Positions 1 through 5,602 of a DNA stretch of 5,602 bases are shown here, one piece after another. The notes below the pieces were generated by a model. It did no database searches, had not been told where the DNA came from, and saw only the letters and a list, made by a program, of their open reading frames with translations. The stretch comes from an uncultured Gloeocapsa sp. GTDB taxonomy: Bacteria; Cyanobacteriota; Cyanobacteriia; Cyanobacteriales; Gloeocapsaceae. Each line of letters opens with the position of its first letter. The stretch's first letter is position 1. The position numbers and the translations under genes are program-made. The stretch covers positions 1 through 5,602 of the forward strand of contig CALGKL010000263.1 of the NCBI GenBank assembly GCA_937930495.1. The letters run 5' to 3'.

Positions 1-289
1 AGTTACTAAACCCGGCTAGAGCGTCTTTCTCCGGAAGCACACCTGTAAATAATAAAACGCCTAACCCGCCAAGAAAGATTAATTCTGTTGGGATCTGGGT
101 TAGGGCGTTACCACTAAAGGTGATTAGGGTCACGGCGATCGCTAGCCATCCCTGCCACGACAGTTCGGAATCTAAGTACTGTATTGTCCCTGTACTAGTC
201 AAGACTATGGCTAGACCAATTAAACCCAATAAACCCAAACGTAGTTTTTTCCTGCGCAAGAGACGAGAAAACAATAACCCTATCTTCAT
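1..289 (-). CDS. SLC13/DASS-family permease, N-terminal part (runs off left edge)
   Basis: This reading frame starts at the ATG at 289-287 and stays open for 96 codons to the window edge, so only the N-terminus is visible. A basic stretch (residues 9-17, rich in Arg and Lys) precedes a first membrane segment at about 18-36. Two more hydrophobic segments follow at about 48-64 and 68-85. The segment from PTEL (67-70) through LGGLGVLLFTGVL (73-85) to ALAGFSN (90-96) matches the opening helices of SLC13-type permeases, whose cyanobacterial members often carry internal TrkA-C (RCK_C) domains. The family imports sulfate, dicarboxylates or related anions in the inner membrane, usually with sodium; the substrate cannot be read here. 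An in-frame stop lies a few codons upstream, and only two TTG codons compete as starts. No Shine-Dalgarno sequence is visible. The related ArsB/NhaD transporter branches cannot be excluded. Confidence 0.75.
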   Translation of the reverse strand, partial: MKIGLLFSRLLRRKKLRLGLLGLIGLAIVLTSTGTIQYLDSELSWQGWLAIAVTLITFSGNALTQIPTELIFLGGLGVLLFTGVLPEKDALAGFSN

Positions 290-319
290 ACACAACAATT
301 TAAATTAAAGCGTAAATGT

Positions 320-348
320 ATTAAAACTCATTTTGGATTTATTAGCAA
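320..348 (-). promoter_or_regulatory. Putative sigma-70-type promoter of the SLC13 permease gene
   Basis: On the minus strand a -35-like TTGCTA (348-343, four of six consensus bases) is separated by 17 bases from a -10-like TTTAAT (325-320, five of six). This would start transcription near 313 and leave a leader of about 24 bases before the ATG at 289. The spacing is ideal, but AT-rich DNA produces such matches by chance and no start site is known. Confidence 0.45.
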
Positions 349-354
349 GTGTAA

Positions 355-363
355 TGTTAAAAT
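355..363 (+). promoter_or_regulatory. Putative extended -10 promoter of the Crp-like regulator gene
   Basis: TAAAAT at 358-363 matches five of six bases of the -10 consensus and is preceded by TG one base upstream (355-356), the extended -10 arrangement. No good -35 sits at 16-18 bases; the nearest, TTGGAT at 333-338, is weak and 19 bases away. Transcription would start near 370, giving a very short leader of about 20 bases with no Shine-Dalgarno sequence before the ATG at 390. Confidence 0.4.
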
Positions 364-366
364 GAA

Positions 367-379
367 AGTGTCACTGTGA
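367..379. promoter_or_regulatory. Overlapping short palindromes, possible operator
   Basis: Two palindromes overlap here: AGTG-T-CACT (367-375) and TCAC-T-GTGA (371-379). They cover the predicted transcription start of the regulator gene and lie upstream of the predicted permease promoter, a suitable place for autoregulation or shared control. The half-site letters resemble Crp-family half-sites (GTGA/TCAC), but order and spacing differ from the classical TGTGA-N6-TCACA site. Functional assignment is inference. Confidence 0.25.
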
Positions 380-389
380 TTAGTAACCT

Positions 390-1184
390 ATGCTAGAACA
401 AACCAATCATTCACCGAGGGCAGAACAACTCGAACAATTAATTAAACATAATTTTTTGTTCAGAGATTTAGATGCAGATTGGTTGATGACAAAACTAGCA
501 TCTTGTCAGTGGATTTTAGAAAAACTCTATTCTAATCGTCCTGTTTATACCGCTTTTCGTCCCGAGACCTCTTTAGAACATCTCTACCTAGTTTTAGAGG
601 GGGGACCAATTATTACTCGTTCTACCCCTTTAGATCGCATTATTAGCATTACCTATGGGAATAGCTGTTTTGGAATGCGTAATCTGGACTTTGGTTATGG
701 GCTAGTGGCCCGCGCCTTCCCTAGTCTGGTTGAAGCTTATAAGACGACCGTAGTAATTAAAATGCCCGTAGGCGATTTAGCCACACTTTACCAAGAGAGC
801 AAACAACTGCGCGATCGCTATCATCTCCTTTTTGAATTGCGGGAAAAATTCCAATATCATCTCCTCAACTGTAGCAACTATCCTCCTCAAGCAGTAGCAG
901 CTTTATTACGTGCTCTCATCTACCAAGAAAAAGCACTAGGTAATCAACCTAACCCGAAAGGAGTTTATGAATTTGACCTAGCTATAGATATCATTGCTCG
1001 TGCTTGTCAACTCAATCATCGCACCGTTGAACAAGTGCTCAAGGGAATGACTAAAATCGGTTTACTCAAACAAAAATCTACTAAACAAACCAACGGGGAT
1101 TTGATTACAATTATCGATCCTGAAGGTCTTAAAGAAGTCTATGGAGCCACCAGAGATAAGGTATCCTGGTGGCCCCTACATTAA
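390..1184 (+). CDS. Crp/Fnr-family-like transcriptional regulator
   Basis: The 264-residue product has the layout of a Crp/Fnr regulator, normally about 210-250 residues. Residues about 20-130 read as a cyclic-nucleotide-binding-type beta-roll (LYLVLEGGPII at 65-75, SCFGMRNL at 92-99). A long helical stretch at 130-160 fits the dimerisation helix. Residues about 193-228 form a helix-turn-helix, with recognition helix near NHRTVEQVLKGM (209-220). The C-terminus ends in a conserved-looking ATRDKVSWWPL (253-263). The phosphate-binding cassette of true cAMP receptors (Gly-Glu, later Arg-Ser/Thr) is not evident, so cAMP binding is doubtful. Recognition-helix residues also differ from E. coli Crp (His210, Arg211 and Gln215 align with Arg180, Glu181 and Arg185), so its DNA site may differ from TGTGA. 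ATG 390 is the only reasonable start because TAA lies in frame at 384-386. The gene diverges from the permease and converges on putA. The fold is fairly secure; the target genes and ligand are unknown. Confidence 0.75.
   Translation: MLEQTNHSPRAEQLEQLIKHNFLFRDLDADWLMTKLASCQWILEKLYSNRPVYTAFRPETSLEHLYLVLEGGPIITRSTPLDRIISITYGNSCFGMRNLDFGYGLVARAFPSLVEAYKTTVVIKMPVGDLATLYQESKQLRDRYHLLFELREKFQYHLLNCSNYPPQAVAALLRALIYQEKALGNQPNPKGVYEFDLAIDIIARACQLNHRTVEQVLKGMTKIGLLKQKSTKQTNGDLITIIDPEGLKEVYGATRDKVSWWPLH
1146..1173. terminator. Strong hairpin at the putA/regulator convergence, possible terminator
   Basis: GCCACCAG (1146-1153) pairs perfectly with CTGGTGGC (1166-1173). Inside, after one unpaired A at 1154, GATA (1155-1158) pairs with TATC (1162-1165) around a three-base loop. 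That gives 12 base pairs, mostly GC in the outer part. It lies within the last codons of the regulator and 12 bases past the putA stop, so on the putA transcript it is a 3' untranslated hairpin. Neither side carries a clean T-run, so this is not a textbook intrinsic terminator. It could terminate weakly, protect the putA 3' end, or partly reflect coding constraint on the regulator C-terminus. Confidence 0.4.
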
Positions 1185-1185
1185 A

Positions 1186-4152
1186 TTATTCTGCTCCTTC
1201 AATAGGGGCAAAACCTTGACGCTGGATATTTTCAGTAATTACCCTTGGTTCAAGGAATTGTAACAGATAATCAGGTCCTCCAGCTTTAGAACCTACCCCT
1301 GAGAGTTTAAACCCACCAAAGGGTTGGCGAGCTACGATCGCCCCGGTGATGTTACGGTTGATATAGAGGTTACCGACGGCAAAATCTCGACTAGCTAGCT
1401 CTATATGTTCGGGGGTACGGGAATATAAACCACCTGTGAGAGCGTAATTTGTCCCGTTGGCTACCTCTAACGCTTCCTGAAAGTCTTTAACTTTAATCAC
1501 CGCTAATACCGGTCCAAAGATTTCCTCTTGAGCGATCGTCCCATCAGGGGGTACATCAGCAAAGATCGTCGGACCGACAAAGTAACCTTCTGTAGGTACT
1601 TCCCTTTCCAGCAATAGGGTCGCTTCGGTTTTGCCTTGAGCGATATATGCTAAGATGCGATCGCGTGCGCTAGCGTCGATCACTGGTCCTACTTGGGTGC
1701 TAGGATATTCCGCTGGTCCGATATTTAAAGATCTTGTCGCTTCGGTTAGTCGTTCTAAAAAGGCTTTATAAATCGTTTCTAGCACAATTACTCTAGAACA
1801 AGCAGAGCATTTTTGTCCTGTATAACCAAAGGCTGATTGTACCACCCCGACCACTGCTTGATCTAAATCCGCGCTTTCGTCGACGATAATCGCGTTTTTG
1901 CCCCCCATTTCCGCGATCACCCGTTTCAGGTGTTTTTGTCCCGGCTGTAGTATTGAGGCCTCGTTATAAATGCGGCAGCCTACTTCTTGAGAACCGGTAA
2001 AAGCGATCAGGTGTACTTGGGGATGTTTAACTAGATACGCTCCTACTTGAGAGCCTTTTCCAGGAATAAATTGGAACACTCCAGGAGGAATACCCGCTTC
2101 CACTAACACTTCGGTGATTTTAGCGCCAATAACCGAGGAATTTTCTGCCGGTTTCAGGAGAGTACAGTTACCCGTAACTAAAGCAGCCACCGTCATCCCC
2201 GTAGCGATCGCTAAGGGGAAATTCCAGGGAGAGATAACTACGGCGATTCCCCGAGGTTGATAAACGTAACGGTTATTTTCCCCGGCAACGTCATAGTTAT
2301 AACCTAAATCTAGTCTCTCCATTTCCGCTGCATAGTAGTTACAGAAATCGATCGCTTCGGATACTTCTGCATCTGCTTGACGTAAGACTTTACCTACCTC
2401 TAAACAAATCCACGCGGCTAACTCATAACGTCTTCTCTCCATGATGGCCGCCGCTTTACGCAGAATTGCTGCTCTTTGACTTGCTGGGGTTTTTGCCCAA
2501 GCGGGAAAAGCTGCTACTGCTGCTTGTAGGGCTGTTTCCGCTTGATTGACATCGATGAGAGCGATTTTGCCCACTATTTCTGTTGGTTTACTCGGATTGA
2601 CCGAATCAATGACGTTAATCGTGTTAACGTATTCGCCATTGATTAGGGGTAAATAGGTTTTCCCTAAAGATGCTTTGACCTCGGTTAAGGCTTCTTCTGC
2701 CCGAGAGCGCAATTTCTGGTTACTATAATCCGTATCAGCTGCTCCTGTATAGACCCCTTCCGGGGTTTTCCGATCTGTTTCTACTTTAGTTACTACCGGT
2801 GGCGCGATTAATTCGGCTACGGGTTTATCTTCTAGACTCTGTCTTAAAAATGAGCTATTGGCGGTATTTTCTAATAACCGACGAATCAAATAAGCCATAC
2901 CGGGTAAGAGATTGCCGTAGGGGGTATATACTCTGACACGGTGTCCACGTTTAACTAAAGCTTTAGCTAGGGCGTCTCCCATCCCATAGAGGACTTGCAT
3001 CTCAAAACTACGACGGGGTATATTTAAGCTTTCGGCGATCGCTATTGCTTTAGCTTGGGAGCGCACATTATGAGAGCCAATCGCTGCATCCAGATATTGA
3101 TGATTTTCCAGCAATAGTTGAATCAAGCGTTCAAAGTTTTGGTCTGTGGCTGCTTTTTCGTTATATACCGGTTGTGGCCAATGATTTTGTTGCGCTTTAA
3201 TCGTTTCTTGATCCCAATAAGCACCCTTTACCAATCTTACTGTTACTGGTGTGCCTCTAGTTTTTGCCCATTGGATTAATCCTTCTAAATCTTGATAGGA
3301 ATCTCTCAAATATCCTTGTACCGTCATCCCGATATCTCTACGGTCACGGAATTCTGCTTCTAAGAGTAAATCTTTGAGAATAGAGAAGGTTAGATCTTTA
3401 TATTGATATTGTTCCATATCAAAGTGAATCCCTGCTTCTGCTTCTTTGGCTTTTCTTAATAAAATCCGCAGGCGATCGCACACTTTTTCTCTACTTCCCA
3501 CCGGATCAATTGGATCAAATTGAGAGTAAAATGCGGTTAATTTGACTGAAACCTGGACTCTTGCTAAAGATTCTCCCTCAGCTTCATCTATTTCCCTAAC
3601 TTTTGACCATTTTTTGCTTTGTTCACTCAGAATTTCGATTAATTCTAGATATCTATTCAGATACGATTGCGCTTCTACCTCTGTAATTACCGCTTCTCCG
3701 AGTAAATCGATGGTAAACGTCATTTTTTCCCGACGCAGACGCTCTACGGTTTTAATTACCTCTTTAATATTCTCTCCCGCGATATATTTATAAGCTAGAG
3801 ATTCTACCGATTTAGTAATCGTCGCCGCTGCTATTTGTGCAGGTGCTGAGTTAGCATCAGTAAAATTAAGAATACTTTTTAAGGCTCCTGGTAACTCTAC
3901 CGACTCATCCCCTAGATACTGTTGTAGATGACGTGCTATTTCTCTCTTACTCTGCAAAGCGGGTAAAGCATCGATAAACCTAAACAACTGTACACGTAGA
4001 TTAGGGTTACTCATCGCCCACCCTAATAATTTATCCTCTAAATTAATACTCCCTAAAAATGAGCGTTTTTCCCTACTCGTCTCTAATAGTTGTTTGGCTA
4101 TTTCCTGGGTTTTATTTTCATAGTTTTGTGGGGATTTAATCTCTGTAACCAC
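1186..4152 (-). CDS. putA: Bifunctional proline dehydrogenase / L-glutamate-gamma-semialdehyde (P5C) dehydrogenase PutA
   Basis: This 988-residue enzyme converts proline to P5C using FAD, then oxidises glutamate semialdehyde to glutamate with NAD+, with electrons from the first step normally entering the quinone pool. The helical N-terminal arm (about 1-140) is followed by the proline dehydrogenase barrel (about 145-440). There VSVKL (201-205), VRLVKGAYWD (305-314), GSHN (359-362) and YLIRRLLEN (421-429) are visible; Arg424 and Arg425 match the proline-carboxylate-binding arginine pair. The aldehyde dehydrogenase half (about 500-970) shows SPWNFP (641-646), FTGSQEVG (718-725), EMGGKN with Glu748, GQKCSACSR with catalytic Cys782, EEIFGPV (876-882) and FGGFKLSG (945-952). 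The protein lacks the N-terminal ribbon-helix-helix repressor domain of enterobacterial PutA and an extra C-terminal domain, fitting the short type-A architecture of about 1000 residues. Start is GTG 4152-4150, with a TAA in frame just upstream. pruA is an alternative symbol. No frameshift or missing catalytic residue was seen. Confidence 0.96.
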   Translation of the reverse strand: MVTEIKSPQNYENKTQEIAKQLLETSREKRSFLGSINLEDKLLGWAMSNPNLRVQLFRFIDALPALQSKREIARHLQQYLGDESVELPGALKSILNFTDANSAPAQIAAATITKSVESLAYKYIAGENIKEVIKTVERLRREKMTFTIDLLGEAVITEVEAQSYLNRYLELIEILSEQSKKWSKVREIDEAEGESLARVQVSVKLTAFYSQFDPIDPVGSREKVCDRLRILLRKAKEAEAGIHFDMEQYQYKDLTFSILKDLLLEAEFRDRRDIGMTVQGYLRDSYQDLEGLIQWAKTRGTPVTVRLVKGAYWDQETIKAQQNHWPQPVYNEKAATDQNFERLIQLLLENHQYLDAAIGSHNVRSQAKAIAIAESLNIPRRSFEMQVLYGMGDALAKALVKRGHRVRVYTPYGNLLPGMAYLIRRLLENTANSSFLRQSLEDKPVAELIAPPVVTKVETDRKTPEGVYTGAADTDYSNQKLRSRAEEALTEVKASLGKTYLPLINGEYVNTINVIDSVNPSKPTEIVGKIALIDVNQAETALQAAVAAFPAWAKTPASQRAAILRKAAAIMERRRYELAAWICLEVGKVLRQADAEVSEAIDFCNYYAAEMERLDLGYNYDVAGENNRYVYQPRGIAVVISPWNFPLAIATGMTVAALVTGNCTLLKPAENSSVIGAKITEVLVEAGIPPGVFQFIPGKGSQVGAYLVKHPQVHLIAFTGSQEVGCRIYNEASILQPGQKHLKRVIAEMGGKNAIIVDESADLDQAVVGVVQSAFGYTGQKCSACSRVIVLETIYKAFLERLTEATRSLNIGPAEYPSTQVGPVIDASARDRILAYIAQGKTEATLLLEREVPTEGYFVGPTIFADVPPDGTIAQEEIFGPVLAVIKVKDFQEALEVANGTNYALTGGLYSRTPEHIELASRDFAVGNLYINRNITGAIVARQPFGGFKLSGVGSKAGGPDYLLQFLEPRVITENIQRQGFAPIEGAE

Positions 4153-4162
4153 CTGTGCTTAA

Positions 4163-4168
4163 CTCCTT
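4163..4168 (-). promoter_or_regulatory. Ribosome binding site of putA supporting the GTG start
   Basis: The minus strand reads AAGGAG here, ten bases before the GTG at 4152-4150. Spacing is slightly long but the match is strong. An in-frame TAA lies between the site and the GTG, so no earlier start is possible in this frame. This decides the rare GTG initiation codon. Confidence 0.7.
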
Positions 4169-4224
4169 TGCTGCTATATCTAGAGAGAGAAGAGTTCTCT
4201 AAACACTGTTAATTTTTTACAAAC

Positions 4225-4254
4225 ATTCTACCATATCATATTTAGAAGTTTAAA
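4225..4254 (-). promoter_or_regulatory. Putative putA promoter with extended -10
   Basis: On the minus strand TAGAAT (4230-4225, five of six) is preceded by TG one base upstream (4233-4232), making an extended -10. Eighteen bases further upstream TTTAAA (4254-4249) is a weak -35 with four of six matches. Transcription would begin near 4218 and give a leader of about 65 bases. A small hairpin-forming sequence (AGAGAA 4186-4191 with TTCTCT 4195-4200) lies inside that leader. The promoter is predicted by eye only. Confidence 0.45.
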
Positions 4255-4258
4255 TATG
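4237..4258. promoter_or_regulatory. 22-bp perfect dyad over the putA -35, candidate operator
   Basis: CATATTTA (4237-4244) and TAAATATG (4251-4258) are exact reverse complements separated by six bases. The 8-6-8 layout equals the 22-bp geometry of Crp/Fnr-family sites, although the letters are not TGTGA/TCACA. The dyad covers the predicted putA -35 (4249-4254) and would be well placed for repression. Being AT-only apart from the end bases, it could also arise by chance. Confidence 0.35.
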
Positions 4259-4275
4259 TTAACAACGCCACAAAA

Positions 4276-4303
4276 ATTTTTATTTATCCTGTACAATAAA
4301 AAT
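4276..4303. promoter_or_regulatory. AT-only inverted repeat over the predicted -10 of the Calx-beta gene
   Basis: ATTTTTATT (4276-4284) and AATAAAAAT (4295-4303) are exact reverse complements around a ten-base centre. The right arm overlaps TACAAT (4292-4297), the best -10 candidate for the downstream gene. It may be an operator or simply AT-rich promoter DNA. Confidence 0.25.
4292..4297 (+). promoter_or_regulatory. Putative -10 element of the Calx-beta gene
   Basis: TACAAT matches five of six consensus -10 bases and lies about 36 bases before the ATG at 4333. No convincing -35 lies at 16-18 bases; TTAACA (4259-4264) is close to consensus but 27 bases away. If real, the promoter would depend on an activator or be of the -35-less cyanobacterial kind. 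Confidence 0.35.
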
Positions 4304-4332
4304 ACCCCAAAAAAAAGTCCAGGTTTTTAGTC

Positions 4333-5602
4333 ATGGTAGAGCATCCTTTTGAACTATTTACCGAACAAATAAGTAATATAAAACTCAACAATTTACCTCG
4401 TATTTACCTGGAAGACGCGGAAGTATTAGAGGAGGAAGGTAGAGTAACGGTTAATGTCGTTTTAGATAGAGCAAATAACCATAATAGAAAAGTTACCTTA
4501 AAATATTTTACCTTTGGTTATGACAATCAAGCAGTGGGTTGGCGAGATTATCTTCCCCAACAAGGTAGATTAACTTTTGAACGTGGGGAAACAAAAAAAC
4601 AGATAGTTATTGATATCAATAACGACAATATTCCTGAAGGAGATAAAACCTTTGGAGTTAAAATTTTTAATCCAAATAACGGTATAATCGCTGATGATGT
4701 GGCGATGGTTACTATCAAAGATGAAACCCCAATACATCTACCAGTAGAGCAACCAATTATTTCTATTGCTAATAATCAAATAACTTTACCAACTGCTAAC
4801 AATAATCAATTAGAATTCACCGTATCTTTAACAGCACCAAGTGAAGAGCCAGTAACCGTTAAATATAAAACATTACCTCTGTCAGCTCAACCCGAGCAAG
4901 ACTTTACCCCTATTGAAGGTATATTAACTTTTGCACCAGGAGAAATAACCCAAACCATCAGGGTAGAAATATTAGCTAATCAAGGACTAGATAATCCCAA
5001 AACCTTTGCCATACAATTATCAGAGCCAGAAAATGCTCAGTTTAATTCCCGTGCAGTTAGTTATCTTGGTATAGGCGGAATTCTCAATAAACCAATCAAA
5101 CAAAACGGAACATTTCAACCAATTATTAACGCCAACTCACCCAGAGTAGAGATGAGTATTGGGGATGGATTGGTGAAGGACAACCAAATAGATTTTACCG
5201 TTTCACTCAATAGAAGTAGTCAAAAACCTATTACAGTCAGATATTTTAGTTTTGCTGATGTAGATAGAGGTCAATATCCTTTAATTCCCCTAGATGAACT
5301 GCTTATTTTTCAACCGGGAGAAACCGCCAAAAATCTGACTATTCCTTTAGTGGATAATTGGCAAGAATTGGCCAATAATGCTAATATTATTATAGTGAAG
5401 CTTTATGAAGCACAAGGAGCAAAAGTAATCGATGATTTTGGGAAAGTAATGTTACAAGTAGATGATACTAATAATTCAAGCATAGAAATAACCACCCTAG
5501 CACTAGGAGAAGAAGGAGGTTTTGAGGATAATCCGATCTCTAATGAAGAGATTCTCCCCCCTAAAGATGACAGTCTCATAAGTACTCGCGCCATGGGAGA
5601 AG
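4333..5602 (+). CDS. Calx-beta repeat protein, N-terminal part (runs off right edge)
   Basis: The frame opens at ATG 4333 and stays open for 423 codons to the window end. A stop lies in frame at 4297-4299 with no other start between; only a weak AGG at 4321-4323 precedes the ATG. Three Calx-beta-type modules lie at about 22-131, 140-248 and 270-378. Each carries the hallmark strand pattern L-x-F-x-x-G-E followed by alternating hydrophobics (LTFERGE 80-86, LTFAPGE 198-204, LIFQPGE 324-330). Module 1 retains the acidic turn NDNIPEGDKTF (97-107) associated with calcium binding; modules 2 and 3 have lost most of it. After residue 380 the chain becomes acidic and a different short repeat begins (ITTLALGEEGG, 386-396). 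No signal peptide or membrane segment is visible, so the protein is either intracellular or exported by a C-terminal (type I) signal beyond the window. Related cyanobacterial proteins are often large surface or secreted proteins. Exact function is unknown. Confidence 0.8.
   Translation, partial: MVEHPFELFTEQISNIKLNNLPRIYLEDAEVLEEEGRVTVNVVLDRANNHNRKVTLKYFTFGYDNQAVGWRDYLPQQGRLTFERGETKKQIVIDINNDNIPEGDKTFGVKIFNPNNGIIADDVAMVTIKDETPIHLPVEQPIISIANNQITLPTANNNQLEFTVSLTAPSEEPVTVKYKTLPLSAQPEQDFTPIEGILTFAPGEITQTIRVEILANQGLDNPKTFAIQLSEPENAQFNSRAVSYLGIGGILNKPIKQNGTFQPIINANSPRVEMSIGDGLVKDNQIDFTVSLNRSSQKPITVRYFSFADVDRGQYPLIPLDELLIFQPGETAKNLTIPLVDNWQELANNANIIIVKLYEAQGAKVIDDFGKVMLQVDDTNNSSIEITTLALGEEGGFEDNPISNEEILPPKDDSLISTRAMGE
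5488..5602 (+). repeat. Start of a coding T-T-x-A-x-G-E-E-G-G repeat
   Basis: Within the Calx-beta protein, residues 386-396 read ITTLALGEEGG (5488-5520) and residues 416-423 read ISTRAMGE (5578-5601) before the window ends. The shared pattern is I-[ST]-T-x-A-x-G-E, with a 30-residue period and an acidic, proline-containing linker between. Only one full and one cut copy are visible, so a longer array downstream is inference. Confidence 0.45.

Larger units (their letters stand above)
135..3479. repeat. Six dispersed HIP1 octamers (GCGATCGC)
   Basis: Exact copies lie at 135-142, 811-818, 1657-1664, 2204-2211, 3035-3042 and 3472-3479. HIP1 is a highly over-represented palindrome in many cyanobacterial genomes, and this density is the main taxonomic clue in the window. 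All copies lie inside coding regions (permease, regulator, putA). None occurs from 3480 to the end, which includes the whole visible Calx-beta gene. Confidence 0.9.

Noticed and set aside
218..239. Short tandem-like TAAACCCAA repeat resembling telomere-type DNA
   Set aside because: It is only about two copies long and falls in codons for a Leu/Gly/Ile-rich membrane helix of the permease, so coding bias explains it.
120..308. Plus-strand open frame of 62 codons
   Set aside because: It lies opposite the SLC13 permease reading frame, has no recognisable domain and no ribosome binding site; the minus-strand frame gives a clear membrane protein.
1797..1808. Cys-Ser-Ala-Cys in PutA as a special redox switch
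   Set aside because: Cys782 is the normal catalytic cysteine, and GQKCSACSR is, as I recall, an ordinary form of the P5C dehydrogenase active-site motif, so nothing unusual needs explaining.
3542..3793. Plus-strand open frame of 83 codons inside putA
   Set aside because: It is fully antisense to the proline dehydrogenase part of putA, rich in Ser/Arg without family features, and best read as a shadow frame.
4272..4281. AAAAATTTTT palindrome as an independent site
   Set aside because: A ten-base A/T palindrome is expected in such AT-rich intergenic DNA and has no supporting context beyond the larger inverted repeat it touches.
4291..4305. Possible NtcA site (GTA...TAC) before the Calx-beta gene
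   Set aside because: The spacing is nine bases instead of the canonical eight, and it overlaps the -10 element rather than lying near -41 where NtcA activates.
5403..5594. Minus-strand open frame of 63 codons
   Set aside because: It is antisense to the Calx-beta gene, low-complexity serine-rich, and lacks any supporting feature.

Overview
The window looks like chromosomal DNA from an AT-rich cyanobacterium. The eight-base palindrome GCGATCGC (HIP1), typical of many cyanobacterial genomes, occurs six times in the first 3.5 kb. The Crp-like regulator and the two-domain PutA are also of cyanobacterial type as far as I can judge by eye. I cannot name a species.

Layout: (1) Positions 1-289, minus strand, hold the N-terminal 96 codons of an SLC13-type membrane transporter that runs off the left edge. 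(2) Positions 290-389 are a divergent promoter region with a recognisable promoter on each strand and a small palindrome. (3) Positions 390-1184, plus strand, encode a 264-residue Crp/Fnr-like regulator with a cyclic-nucleotide-type sensor fold and a C-terminal winged helix. (4) Positions 1186-4152, minus strand, encode a complete 988-residue bifunctional PutA that oxidises proline to glutamate. It meets the regulator tail to tail with a single base between stop codons, and a strong hairpin lies in the last codons of the regulator. (5) Positions 4153-4332 are an AT-rich divergent regulatory region with two perfect dyads, one over the likely putA -35 and one over the likely -10 of the next gene. 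(6) Positions 4333-5602, plus strand, hold the first 423 codons of a Calx-beta repeat protein that runs off the right edge. It has three diverging Calx-beta modules, then an acidic stretch where a second, short repeat of the type T-T-x-A-x-G-E-E-G-G begins.

PutA is the one gene whose job is secure: carbon and nitrogen recovery from proline, with FAD-linked electron entry. The transporter, regulator and Calx-beta protein have no demonstrable functional link to it. The idea that the neighbouring Crp-like protein acts at the putA dyad is inference from geometry and proximity only.

No RNA gene, insertion sequence, CRISPR array or clear phage feature was seen. The least explained item is the Calx-beta protein with its emerging C-terminal GEEGG-type repeat, which the window end cuts off.
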